From positions 1 to 29,743 of IMG/VR virus record IMGVR_UViG_3300049727_000336: a DNA stretch of 29,743 nucleotides. The stretch is one strand, 5' to 3'. The notes beneath the pieces were generated by a model that did not search any database, was not told where the DNA came from, and saw only the letters and a program-made list of their open reading frames with translations. Made by a program: the position numbers and the translations under genes. Of this stretch, positions 1 through 8,017 are shown piece by piece. Every line of letters starts with the position of its first letter. Position 1 is the stretch's first letter. The DNA is from a virus.

Positions 1-1896
1 GATGTAGTTCTTCAGCGTCCAGCGGCCGGCCCGCGCCAGGCGGCCGGGGAAGCGTGCGATCGCGCCCAGGTCGTCGTTGCGGATCGTCTCCTCGGAGATC
101 GAGAGCAGGTTGCCGCGCTTCTGTACCTGGTAGGTCACCAGCTCGTCGGTAGGCGGAGCAATCTCCGTATATCCCGGCGCGCCTTCGTTCACGATCGGCA
201 GTTCGCCGAAGTATCCTTCACGCACGCGATCCTGCAGTTTGTAATCGCTGATGGATGCCTTCGTGTACAGGTTCGACAGGCCGTCGAGCGCCAGCTCCGC
301 CCAGTCCTGCAGCAGCCGCTTGGTCATGCTGTTGAGCAGGATGTTGGGGAAGTCGCCGGTCAGCACGGCTTCCGACGCCAGCACATGGCCGGTGAACCCG
401 CCGCCGCCGCCGCGGAGCCGGTCAAGGTTCCAGTCGCCGGTGATCGTCTGGTAGGCCTCGCGCAGCCCGCGGAATGCCGGGACGCCTTGGGTCATCGACG
501 CCTTGACGCCCACGGCCGCTTCCATGGCCAGGGCCAGCTTGTCGGCGCTGTCCAGCGCAACATTCACCGCCGGATGGATACGGCCAACGGTGTTGAATGC
601 GGCGAACGCGGCGCGCACGCTGGTGATCTCCGCGTCGATTTTCTCCTGCTTCAGGTCAGCCTCGGCGACCAGGGCGGACTCCAGGTGAGTCCGCGCCAGA
701 TCCTGCGCCGGCTTGGGCAGCTTGGATGCGACAAGCGAGGTCTCAATGCGGTTGCGGCTCTGGATCTTGTGAGCCTCGGCAAGCTGTGCGGTGGCGGCTT
801 CAGCGGTTACCACTGCGGCTGCGGCCGCGGCGTCTGGCGCTTCGGTCAAGGCGGTGGTCACTGTTTCCATGAAGACCGGATAATCGGCCTCCGCGGTATT
901 GGCAAATTGCAGGCTCAGCTCGGCGCAGCGCGACGCATTCTTCTGCCGAAGCGCTTCGAGCAGTCGAAGAATGGACTTCTTCATTGGAAATGCTCCTTCG
1001 GTAGCGCTGGCAGCGCCGCCGCGGTTGGGGCGATTGGGAACAATCGCGGTGGTTGCTGCGTTGACGGCGCGTAGTTGCGCCGCTGAAATATCGTTGGCCG
1101 CAAAGCTCGCGGCGGTCAAAAACTCGCCGCCGGCTCCGGCCCGTGCGCAGAGATCCACGGAGTACAGCGTTCCGAGATCCTCCGCCACCAGGCACTGTTT
1201 GCCTTCGACCACGCCAGGCTTGTAGCCCACAGATGCCAGCATGGAGACGGCAAAGTTGTTGATCGTGCGCTTCTCCCGCGCCTCGTCCAGCCTGGAGCGG
1301 AGCGCAGCCTCGGCTGTGAAGAGGTTGACCGTCGCGATCGCGCGCTGGCCGTCAAAGGCTCCGCCCTCAAGCCAGCCGGCAATACGGTCCGGATCGGTGG
1401 CGCCCGTTGGATCGGGACCGCGCTGATCGGGATGCCGGCGTCCGAAAGGCTTGCCGTTCAGCGCCTCGGCAACAATCGCCACAAACGCCGGCGGATAGTA
1501 GTGAGGCGCAGATGTGCCGTTGATGGCGCCGTTGCCCCAACCGGCCTTGAGCGCGCCAATCTTGTATTTGCCTGACTGCGGCTGCGCGTCGCCCTCTGCC
1601 GCGATAAACTCGCAGGCCTCAGCCACCGGCACATATGCCGTGGTCACTTCCTGGGCGTCGCCGAAGTCCACCTCGTCACCCTTCATGGTGTACGGGATGC
1701 GGTAGAGCTTCGCTTCCGGACCGCGCGCGATGATGTAATCGTTGAAGGTATCGCAAAGATAGAAGCGCGAGCATCCGTCCATGCCCAGGCCGAACTGCTC
1801 GCGCAGAGCCTCATTGAGCCGGGACTGCTGCTCGTCGAGCGAAAGCTCGGCGCCGTCCGCTTCCGCTGTAAGCATGAATCGAATAGGTTGCTTCAT
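1..1896 (-). CDS. Prohead protease-scaffold-major capsid fusion protein, partial
   Basis: An open frame of 632 codons runs from ATG at 1896 off the left edge, so the C-terminus is missing. Residues ~105-260 look like a phage prohead serine protease: GKYKIGALKAGWG, then His155 in GRRHPD, Ser218 in NNFAVSM and the closing YSVDLCARAGAGGEFL. Residues ~305-480 are Ala/Glu-rich and helical, as expected of a scaffold. Residues ~480-632 are an HK97-type capsid start (TKASISDYKLQDR, then SISEETIRNDDLGAIARFP). This combines the roles of Mu genes I and T in one polypeptide; protease/capsid fusions are known in other phages. The start is supported by GAGG just upstream. A strong internal start lies at residue 305. 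Catalytic residues are assigned by pattern only. Confidence 0.87.
   Translation of the reverse strand, partial: MKQPIRFMLTAEADGAELSLDEQQSRLNEALREQFGLGMDGCSRFYLCDTFNDYIIARGPEAKLYRIPYTMKGDEVDFGDAQEVTTAYVPVAEACEFIAAEGDAQPQSGKYKIGALKAGWGNGAINGTSAPHYYPPAFVAIVAEALNGKPFGRRHPDQRGPDPTGATDPDRIAGWLEGGAFDGQRAIATVNLFTAEAALRSRLDEAREKRTINNFAVSMLASVGYKPGVVEGKQCLVAEDLGTLYSVDLCARAGAGGEFLTAASFAANDISAAQLRAVNAATTAIVPNRPNRGGAASATEGAFPMKKSILRLLEALRQKNASRCAELSLQFANTAEADYPVFMETVTTALTEAPDAAAAAAVVTAEAATAQLAEAHKIQSRNRIETSLVASKLPKPAQDLARTHLESALVAEADLKQEKIDAEITSVRAAFAAFNTVGRIHPAVNVALDSADKLALAMEAAVGVKASMTQGVPAFRGLREAYQTITGDWNLDRLRGGGGGFTGHVLASEAVLTGDFPNILLNSMTKRLLQDWAELALDGLSNLYTKASISDYKLQDRVREGYFGELPIVNEGAPGYTEIAPPTDELVTYQVQKRGNLLSISEETIRNDDLGAIARFPGRLARAGRWTLKNYI
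982..998 (-). promoter_or_regulatory. Internal ribosome binding site inside the capsid polyprotein
   Basis: On the minus strand AAGGAG (998-993) lies 8 nt before an in-frame ATG at 984-982, which is Met305 (MKKSILRLLEAL). This ribosome site is better than the one at the annotated start. It falls exactly between the protease and the scaffold/capsid parts, so it could give a second, protease-free product. Use of the site is inference. Confidence 0.5.
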
Positions 1897-1912
1897 TTCA
1901 GCCTCATTTTCA

Positions 1913-1949
1913 CTGTTGCCGCTGCCCCTTTTGGAGGCAACGGCAACAG
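1913..1949 (-). promoter_or_regulatory. Long hairpin in the capsid mRNA leader
   Basis: The 77-nt gap before the capsid gene holds a near-perfect inverted repeat. Stem arms are 1913-1926 and 1936-1949 (14 bp including one G-U in the minus-strand RNA; the outer 9 bp, ctgttgccg/cggcaacag, are exact), with a 9-nt loop. No T-run follows it on the minus strand, so it is not a normal intrinsic terminator. It ends about 17 nt before the GAGG ribosome site. A role in mRNA stability or processing for capsid expression is inferred. Confidence 0.6.
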
Positions 1950-1973
1950 CGGGGTTAGTTGGGATAGCTGCTA

Positions 1974-2372
1974 CTACTTCGTCGTCTTCTTGGTGTCCTT
2001 CGCCGGAGGATCGGGCGGCGCGGACTCAACGGGGAAGCTGTACTTGTGGCCGTCCGCAGTCACGCATAAGCGGGTCTGTACATCGCCCACGGTGCGCGTG
2101 GAGCGGAGCAGCACCTGCCAGGCCGGCAGCGCGTCAATGTCCGCGGCCGACTTCGGCGCGGTCACGGCGAGCAGCGCGTTCGCGGCCTTCTGCGCCGCTG
2201 TGCGCTGTGCGCGGGCATTCCCTGGATAGTCGTTCTGGGCTTGCGCGAACGCCTTGTTGTACGTGTCGATCCACTGCTGTTTGGCCTCTGCGGGCAGGTG
2301 CGCTGGCGCAGGGGGCGTGGTGACGGCCGAAGCCGTACTCAGGTTGGCTGTTGCGATCGAAGTGTTGCCCAT
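1974..2372 (-). CDS. ChaB-like domain protein of the head gene cluster
   Basis: The 132-residue product has a Thr/Ala/Pro-rich N-terminus, then residues ~25-70 with the ChaB-type pattern LPAEAKQQWIDTYNKAF...AQRTAAQKAANAL. The C-terminus is Lys/Pro/Asp-rich and probably disordered. ChaB-like domains are found in phage structural gene clusters, but their role there is not settled. GAGGT lies 8 nt before the ATG. The gene sits between the MuF gene (10-nt gap) and the capsid gene, the place of a head accessory or scaffold gene. The function call is tentative; the domain call rests on the LP..A..W...YN.A pattern. Confidence 0.65.
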   Translation of the reverse strand: MGNTSIATANLSTASAVTTPPAPAHLPAEAKQQWIDTYNKAFAQAQNDYPGNARAQRTAAQKAANALLAVTAPKSAADIDALPAWQVLLRSTRTVGDVQTRLCVTADGHKYSFPVESAPPDPPAKDTKKTTK

Positions 2373-2382
2373 GGAAAGTACC

Positions 2383-3285
2383 TCACGCTGCTTTGGTTGA
2401 GACCGAGAGCCCGTAGCTCTTGAGTAAGTCGCGCTCCTGGTCGGTGGGTTTCAGTTGATCGGCACTGAGCGCCGGGTAGAGAAGACAAGAACAACCGATT
2501 GTGTTTTCCGCCGAACCGTTGGGGTCGCGCGGAAATTGCAGCTCTTCGCCGCCCACAAGAAAGGGCTCGTCAGGCTTGCGTACTTGGCCATTGGCGAGAA
2601 TATGGGAAATGCGCGGCACTCTTGCCACTGGAATATGCCGCCATCCTTTACCTAAGCCAGGATGATGAGGGGCCAGATCATTTATCCGGGCCATGGAAAC
2701 CACCGACTGCAGGCGCCTGATTTCGTTAAGGGCTATTGACATAGACCGCTCGCCCACCTGGCTGAACAATCCGCTAAAGGTTCCCCCTTCAAGCGTCGAA
2801 CCTATTTGCGCGACGAGCTGCTCCAGATTGAGCCCACCCAATGCTGCGCGCTGGACCGCTGCGTTGATCTTCGCGCTCGCGTCGCGCGAGAGTCCCGAGA
2901 TGAGGTCAGCCGTATAGCCTTGCACAACCTGCAACAGGGCGCGGTCCACAACCGGCTGCACCATCAGCGTGCCTGTGCCCGCCGCCACCGTGGCGTCAAT
3001 CTGCGCGGCTGTCTGCAGAAAAGCTTTCTGCTCCAGTTCGCTGACCTGACTGCCGGCCTGGCTGGCAAACTCCGCCATCACGCGATCGATCTGCGCCTTC
3101 AGTGCCTGCAGCCGGGCGGCGTTATAGCTCGACGGCTGGCTGCGCGCCACGTCGACCAGGATCTCGCGGTTGGCCTGGTCCAGCAGCTTCAGGATGCGCA
3201 GCCGCGCCTCTGGCGTGAGCGCCTCCGCCTGCTTCGTGAGCAAGTCGAGCTGCTGAGCGTAAGCCTGTGCGCGGGAGTCAGCCAT
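2383..3285 (-). CDS. MuF-like phage head morphogenesis protein
   Basis: The 300-residue protein follows the portal gene, as Mu gpF follows gp29. Residues 1-170 are mostly helical. Residues ~190-270 carry the MuF (SPP1 gp7 family) type end: an Arg/His stretch (GWRHIPVARVPRISH), then PDEPFLVGGEELQFP and IGCSCLLYP, where the family usually has C-R-C. This family is a minor capsid protein joined to the portal. AAGGA lies 9-10 nt before the ATG, inside the end of the preceding small gene. The last ~25 residues (LKPTDQERDLLKSYG...) are also present at the end of the MuF-like protein encoded at 11833-12561. Confidence 0.78.
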   Translation of the reverse strand: MADSRAQAYAQQLDLLTKQAEALTPEARLRILKLLDQANREILVDVARSQPSSYNAARLQALKAQIDRVMAEFASQAGSQVSELEQKAFLQTAAQIDATVAAGTGTLMVQPVVDRALLQVVQGYTADLISGLSRDASAKINAAVQRAALGGLNLEQLVAQIGSTLEGGTFSGLFSQVGERSMSIALNEIRRLQSVVSMARINDLAPHHPGLGKGWRHIPVARVPRISHILANGQVRKPDEPFLVGGEELQFPRDPNGSAENTIGCSCLLYPALSADQLKPTDQERDLLKSYGLSVSTKAA

Positions 3286-3290
3286 AAACT

Positions 3291-3491
3291 TCAGTCCTTA
3301 AAAATCCGGTGAATGATACTTTGCTTGCCGTATTCGCAGAGCCCAATCCCTTGCGATCTCGATGCGTTCGACATGATCACGATTTCGTTTGCTTCATCCG
3401 TGAAAATGACAACGACAGCTTTTGCTTCACTCTTGCCGAATTCCTCCAGCGCTTGAATCAGGACATCGGTTGAACTGCGCGTTTCAGCCAT
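3291..3491 (-). CDS. Small conserved-looking protein between portal and MuF genes
   Basis: The product is 66 residues and not recognised as a family. The ATG shares one base with the portal stop codon (TGATG) and the gene ends 5 nt before the MuF start, so it is part of the same translated chain. The sequence has a central beta-like stretch (KAVVVIFTDEANEIVIMSN) and a Gly/Tyr/Lys-containing end. Position suggests a head accessory role, but no function can be assigned. Confidence 0.65.
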   Translation of the reverse strand: MAETRSSTDVLIQALEEFGKSEAKAVVVIFTDEANEIVIMSNASRSQGIGLCEYGKQSIIHRIFKD

Positions 3492-5227
3492 CAGTTCACC
3501 CTCGTCCTTGCTTCGTCCGCATCCAGCAGATCGTCATCTGGACCTTTGCCGGCTTCCTCGGCCGCGTTCGGCGCCGGCGTCTTCAACGCCTTCAAGGCCG
3601 CGCCCAGGGCCGACTGCGGAAAGAACAGATCCTGAGCCTTTGCAGCGCGGTCCGCCTTCTCGGCTTGCGCTGCCTGGTATTCTTCTTGGCTGTCGTCGAT
3701 CTGCACGCCGATCTCCGAGAGCAACGTGTGAAAGGCGCGGGCCGCCGTCTGTGTGGTGACCCATCCTTGATCCTGCCCTGTCTGCAGAGCTGTAGCGGCA
3801 CCCACCAAAGTTTGCGCGCCTTTTTCGAGATCCTTAACGGCAATCTCCGGGAACTCGATCGTGAAGCTGAGGTCGATGTTTTCCGGAAGCACGCCGGCGC
3901 GCTGCGCGCAATCGAGCACGAAGTTCAGAACAGCCTTGATGCAGCGCGAGAGCAAATTCTGCCGCTTCTGAATTTTCTTCGTGAAAGGCGCGTTCATCTC
4001 CAGCGCCGAGGCCCGGTTCGCGTCGTCGCCATCGCCCATCAGGGTTGGAGGAATGCCCGCGCCGCCGAGGCCGTACTTCTTGACCATGGAGCTGCCGCCG
4101 GCCATGTCCTGGCCTTTGAAGTCCGGCGTCTGTGCCTCAATCTTCACTTGCTCGTTGGTCACCTGGACACCGCCCTGCTTCGGCGGATCCTTGGTGAGCT
4201 TGTCTTTAAAATCGGCAACCTTCTTGCCGTCGGCGCCCTGGAGCGTGTAGTGCCACACAAACGAGTTCAGAAAGCGGACCTTGTCGCCGAAGTCGAAGAT
4301 CATCTGGTCGAAGAGATCTATCCAGTCTGCCAGGGCAAACAGTTCACTGAATCCACGGCTGGCGGACTTGACCTTGTTAAGAGTCCAGTAGAAGCACTCC
4401 CCATTCAAGCGGCCGTAGTTTTCATCGTTCGGATCGTCGATGCGCCTGACGATCAGCATCGGCTTCTGCAGGATCTCGCCCACCTCGCGCCGCAGCCTTA
4501 CCGCATAGGGCACGTTAATGCTGGCCGTTCCGTCTGCCGTAGCCATCTCGGCAAACTGGACGGTGTCAATGTTCATGGGGTCGATATAGCCCAGGCGCAC
4601 TTTGCCACTGACAGGATTAACGGCCACAGGAATACACAACTCGCCGAAGATTGTCTTCTCGTCTGACCAGGCCTCGCAGTTGGCGTCCATGTCGTTTATT
4701 TCGTCGTTCCAAAAGTCGTCTATTACCTCCTGCACGCGTGGATCCTTGGCAGTGACGCGCACCCCTTTGCCCAGGGTGTAATCGGTGAGGATCTCCACGA
4801 TCCGCTTTCCGAAGGGAGTCGTGACCGCGAGGAAGTAGCAAACCTGCAACATGCGGTCATGCATCAGCGGATTCAGATCGCGGAGGGTGGCCAGCGACGT
4901 AATGCGCCGGAAGCCTGGGTCTTCGCCGTCACCCGTTGTCAAGGTGAATAGTTGCGGCGCAACGGCCTCGGCCGCTAGTCGCTGATCTTCTGAGAGCTTG
5001 CCCGTCCCGAGCATCTTGAACGCTGCGGTCAGCATGGGAATATCGCTCTCCGCCACATTGGTCATGCCGGTTTTCGCGATGGCCTGGCGCACGGCGGTCT
5101 CGTCCGCATCCGTGCGCGCCGCGTCCCAGCGATGCGCCTCGTCAAGGTTGAGCATGGTGAGGCTGTTGCGCTCCGAGGTAGGCCTGCGCGTGAAGAGCGA
5201 TTTAATTCGTCCCGGAATCAAGCCCAT
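3491..5227 (-). CDS. Phage portal protein (Mu gp29 position)
   Basis: The 578-residue product has the size and features of a portal protein, the dodecameric ring through which DNA enters the head. Portal-like segments are VTTPFGKRIVEILTDYTLGKG near residues 135-155, a region on minor-groove-sized beta strands (GKVRLGYIDPMNID), and the typical GAGIPPTLMGDGDDANRASA followed by a helical stem near residue 400. The C-terminal ~80 residues are Ala/Gln/Glu-rich and probably disordered. AGGAG sits 6 nt before the ATG, which overlaps the end of the terminase gene by 10 nt. Identity rests on these segments and on the terminase-portal-MuF order. Confidence 0.85.
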   Translation of the reverse strand: MGLIPGRIKSLFTRRPTSERNSLTMLNLDEAHRWDAARTDADETAVRQAIAKTGMTNVAESDIPMLTAAFKMLGTGKLSEDQRLAAEAVAPQLFTLTTGDGEDPGFRRITSLATLRDLNPLMHDRMLQVCYFLAVTTPFGKRIVEILTDYTLGKGVRVTAKDPRVQEVIDDFWNDEINDMDANCEAWSDEKTIFGELCIPVAVNPVSGKVRLGYIDPMNIDTVQFAEMATADGTASINVPYAVRLRREVGEILQKPMLIVRRIDDPNDENYGRLNGECFYWTLNKVKSASRGFSELFALADWIDLFDQMIFDFGDKVRFLNSFVWHYTLQGADGKKVADFKDKLTKDPPKQGGVQVTNEQVKIEAQTPDFKGQDMAGGSSMVKKYGLGGAGIPPTLMGDGDDANRASALEMNAPFTKKIQKRQNLLSRCIKAVLNFVLDCAQRAGVLPENIDLSFTIEFPEIAVKDLEKGAQTLVGAATALQTGQDQGWVTTQTAARAFHTLLSEIGVQIDDSQEEYQAAQAEKADRAAKAQDLFFPQSALGAALKALKTPAPNAAEEAGKGPDDDLLDADEARTRVN

Positions 5228-6834
5228 CTGGATCTCCTGTCGCGGCGCACAAAGTCTCCGCCGCCGCGGTTGCCGGCCAGCACGTCCTCGCGGCCAAAAG
5301 TCTGTTCACGTCCGCCCACCTGCACGTTGCTGCTGGCGATTGCGGCCTGAAAGTTGAAACGCCTGGCCAACTCCACAGCGCCTTCCAGCGCGTCGGCCAA
5401 ATCGTCCTTGATCTTGCCCAGGAACAGGAGCTGCGAAATCAGCGTCTTCTGTGTTCCGTCCAGGCATAAGCGGAGGGTGCCGTTCTCCACCAGCGGGCTC
5501 ATGGTGGAGATGCGTAGAAACTTATCAGTCAGGTGAGGCACGCCGACGACATTCAGATAGCGGCCGCTCGTGCGCGACGCATCCTCGATTGCCTGCTTCA
5601 GCGCCGTCTGGTACGCCTGGTCCTCGATGCCGATCACCATCGGCTGTTCTTCGTCGGCGCGGCGCAGGATGAACTCCACCTGTTTGGTGAAGGGCATCCG
5701 GTCCTGCTCGGCCCGCGTCACATAGATAAAACCCTGGGCGTCAATGTCGATGGTGACGCTGGCAAAGAAGTCAGCCGTAGACTTCTGGCTGATGGCCGGG
5801 TCGTTATAGCTGATCTTGACCGTCGCCTTCCCAACCAGCTCCTCGCGGCGGAAGGCGTGGCGCGTGATCCACTCTTCCTTGAAGACCTGTGTCGATTCAG
5901 AGATGGGCAGGTTGCGGAACTCCTGATTAAACATCACCGAGCCGATAACTTCTTCCTTCTCATGCAGGCTCTCGATGTCCCACTTCGCCGGCCAAAGCAC
6001 CGTCTCCGGACGCCACTCCTGGTCAACCGCCTCGTAGCGCCGTTTGATGAACTTCTTGAATTTCTCCGGATCCAGCAGCTTGGCCAGCAGGCCGTCGTAG
6101 TGCAGGATGGTGCCGATCACGAAGACCTGGCACTTCTTGCCCAGGTTGAGGACGGTGCCCACAAACCAGCGCTCCAGCTTTTCGCGGGTCTCGGGGTTAT
6201 CCACATCCTCTTCGTTTTCCATGTCGTCGCAGATGACCAGGTCCGGCCGGTACAGCCGGAAGCGCAACCCGCGCAGGCTCTGCCCGGCGCCGCGCGCGGC
6301 CAGGGTGACGCCCGTCGTCGTCCGGCAGTCGTTCACATCCCACTTCTTGTCGCCCACCAGGTTGCCGAAGTCGGCCCGCAGCTCGGCGTTCGACTCCATC
6401 TCCTCTTTCACGGCCGCGAGCTGCAGCGCGGCCTGGGGCTGTGTATCGCTGATGAGCACGATGAATTTGCGCAGCTTGTAGCAAATGCAGTAGAGAACGA
6501 AGATCACCGATACGCAGGTGGATTTGGCGTGTTCGCGGGGAGCGGCGATCGCGGCCAACTGCTCCGTCAGGAGGATCTGGTAGAGTTCGCGGTGGAACTC
6601 GGCCGGAGAGATGACCGCGCCCGTCTGCTGGTCCACCATGAAGTGGCGCATGTACTTTTGGGCAAACGTGGTGATGTCTGTGGCCAGCTCCCACGCCTGG
6701 TCCAGTACCTGGCTTGCATCTTTCCGCGCCGGCTTAAGCTCGCCGGGCACCACGCCAAAGACTGCGCGGAGCTGGGCGGCCGCGTCCTCACGCTGTTGAC
6801 GCTTCGATTTGTTTTGAGAAGGCCTCAGCGCCAT
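5218..6834 (-). CDS. Phage terminase large subunit (Mu gp28-like)
   Basis: The 538-residue packaging motor has an N-terminal ATPase with Walker A APREHAKST (98-106) and Walker B LVICDDME (199-206), and a C-terminal RNase-H-like nuclease with Asp345 in ISYNDP and Glu404 in IGIEDQ. The P-loop form R-x-H-x-K-S-T is usual in phage terminases. Terminase cuts and pumps phage DNA into the prohead. The start overlaps the gp27-like gene by 47 nt and is set by AGGAG 7 nt upstream. The last residues (GGGDFVRRDRRSRWA) overlap the portal start. Confidence 0.92.
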   Translation of the reverse strand: MALRPSQNKSKRQQREDAAAQLRAVFGVVPGELKPARKDASQVLDQAWELATDITTFAQKYMRHFMVDQQTGAVISPAEFHRELYQILLTEQLAAIAAPREHAKSTCVSVIFVLYCICYKLRKFIVLISDTQPQAALQLAAVKEEMESNAELRADFGNLVGDKKWDVNDCRTTTGVTLAARGAGQSLRGLRFRLYRPDLVICDDMENEEDVDNPETREKLERWFVGTVLNLGKKCQVFVIGTILHYDGLLAKLLDPEKFKKFIKRRYEAVDQEWRPETVLWPAKWDIESLHEKEEVIGSVMFNQEFRNLPISESTQVFKEEWITRHAFRREELVGKATVKISYNDPAISQKSTADFFASVTIDIDAQGFIYVTRAEQDRMPFTKQVEFILRRADEEQPMVIGIEDQAYQTALKQAIEDASRTSGRYLNVVGVPHLTDKFLRISTMSPLVENGTLRLCLDGTQKTLISQLLFLGKIKDDLADALEGAVELARRFNFQAAIASSNVQVGGREQTFGREDVLAGNRGGGDFVRRDRRSRWA

Positions 6835-7534
6835 GCGTGAACTCCTGAATCAGTTCTTCCTTGATGGGATCGATGACAGCGCGCACCAGCTCACGGGTGC
6901 GCAGTTTCTTCAGCAGGTCCTGCGAGGCCAGCAGGTAAATCTCGCGCGGATCGCCGGCCTCGGCCGCCAGCTTGGCGCGCTCGGCATCGATCCTGGCCAG
7001 GTCCGCGTCTACGCGTTTGGCCTGCAGCTCCACGCGCTGCATCCGGCTCATGGCCAGGGTCAGATCCTTCAGGCCTTTGGCAAACTGCGCCTTGTCGCCG
7101 ATGCCCGCGCTCTGGATCAGGTTGAAGACCTGGTCGCGCAACGCATTGACCACGGCATTATTGGCGCCTGCCAGATCCCGGCCGGCAAAAGCTCCCGCGA
7201 ACTCGCGCGCCTGGGCGCTCTCCGCCAGCACCTGCTTCCGCGCCTGGCTCACGCGCAGATCGAACCAGCGGTGCAGGCTGCTCTTGGCCAGCTTCATCTC
7301 CGGAAACTGCTCCAGCACCTTCAGGTCCAGCGACTCCCAGTCGATGAAACTGCCGCCGTCCTCTTTCCACTTATCGCTGTACGGCCGCGCGGACTGCTCC
7401 GCAATCTCCATCCAGGTGCGACCCCAGTCGTAAAGGGTCTCGATCGCATCCCGCGCGCTCTGCGGCAGCAGATCGATCTTGAGCGGCTGATGCGTCACCC
7501 GCTGCTCTCCGGTTTTGGGTCTGGGCTTGGTCAT
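6788..7534 (-). CDS. Mu gp27-like protein, probable small terminase subunit
   Basis: The 248-residue product begins with a basic stretch and an HTH-like region (KIDLLPQSARDAIETLYDWG...LAKSSLHRWFDLR, about residues 18-90). A long Ala/Arg/Glu-rich helical part follows, probably coiled coil, to about residue 190. This resembles the DUF3486/Mu gp27 group, which sits directly before the large terminase and is thought to supply DNA recognition for packaging. The gene overlaps the terminase by 47 nt and starts 2 nt after the previous stop, with no clear ribosome site, so translation is probably coupled. The family call is by pattern and position. Confidence 0.72.
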   Translation of the reverse strand: MTKPRPKTGEQRVTHQPLKIDLLPQSARDAIETLYDWGRTWMEIAEQSARPYSDKWKEDGGSFIDWESLDLKVLEQFPEMKLAKSSLHRWFDLRVSQARKQVLAESAQAREFAGAFAGRDLAGANNAVVNALRDQVFNLIQSAGIGDKAQFAKGLKDLTLAMSRMQRVELQAKRVDADLARIDAERAKLAAEAGDPREIYLLASQDLLKKLRTRELVRAVIDPIKEELIQEFTHGAEAFSKQIEASTA

Positions 7535-7536
7535 GG

Positions 7537-7869
7537 CTAGTTGAACAGCACGTCGTCGTTGCTCTGACGCCGGGTGTAAAAGCGAAGACCTGTCGCGGTG
7601 AGCACGATCTGGCTCAGCTCCACGCGCCCGGTTTCCTGGTCTGTACTCGATTTGAAGTCGATATATTCGAGCACCTGCAGATCCTGCAGGAGCGTCACGA
7701 CCTGCTGGCGTCCAGCCGTCTGCCCCATCTTGAGGAGGATCGCCCAGATCTCGAAGTCATCCAGCCGCGAGAGCTGATTCTCGTGGCCCTCGCGCACCAG
7801 CTTGAGAATGATGCCTCGACGCCGCCGCGCTTGAATTTCCCTACGTTCAACATCCATCGCACTCACCAT
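7537..7869 (-). CDS. Small winged-helix-like phage protein
   Basis: The 110-residue protein has an HTH-like first half (RRRRGIILKLVREG...DFEIWAILLKMGQTAGRQQVVTLLQDLQVLEYI) and a beta-hairpin plus LTATGLRFYTRR end, the usual winged-helix plan of small Mu-like proteins encoded before gp27. In Mu-like phages such genes are conserved but poorly characterised. The start ATG follows AGGA in CAGGAAGCAA. The N-terminal third is closely similar to the truncated neighbour at 7847-8017, with which it overlaps by 23 nt. DNA binding is inferred from the fold. Confidence 0.72.
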   Translation of the reverse strand: MVSAMDVERREIQARRRRGIILKLVREGHENQLSRLDDFEIWAILLKMGQTAGRQQVVTLLQDLQVLEYIDFKSSTDQETGRVELSQIVLTATGLRFYTRRQSNDDVLFN

Positions 7870-8017
7870 TTGCTTCCTGATTCAACCCCATCAACTCCAG
7901 CGCAGCCCATATCTCAAAGTCGCTAAGGCGGGGTTTCCCTTTGCGCACCAGTTTCAAAATGATGCCCTTGCGCCGCTTTGCCCTAATCAAGTTTTGATCA
8001 GTGTCTATCGCGATCAT
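7847..8017 (-). CDS. Truncated paralogue of the neighbouring winged-helix protein
   Basis: The 56-residue product repeats the start of the protein at 7537-7869: RAKRRKGIILKLVRKG...LSDFEIWAALELMG matches QARRRRGIILKLVREG...LDDFEIWAILLKMG. The rest of the winged helix is missing and the copy ends in a Cys-containing tail. The chosen ATG at 8017 has AAGGAG 4 nt upstream; an upstream in-frame codon at 8047 is less likely. It overlaps the previous gene by 20 nt. It may be a decayed tandem duplicate, or a small protein that still dimerises with its neighbour. Confidence 0.6.
   Translation of the reverse strand: MIAIDTDQNLIRAKRRKGIILKLVRKGKPRLSDFEIWAALELMGLNQEANGECDGC

Noticed and set aside
385-1074. 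Plus-strand frame opposite the capsid polyprotein
   Set aside because: The minus-strand frame is continuous for 632 codons and has protease and capsid motifs. The plus-strand product is Gly/Arg/His-rich without a recognisable domain.
3422-4666. Long plus-strand open frame of 414 codons opposite the portal gene
   Set aside because: It is antisense to a well-supported portal gene, with Arg/Leu/His-rich composition and no motif. High GC content makes long antisense frames common.
5533-6840. Long plus-strand open frame of 435 codons opposite the terminase gene
   Set aside because: The minus-strand frame has Walker A, Walker B and nuclease motifs, while this one has a shadow-like composition and no domain.
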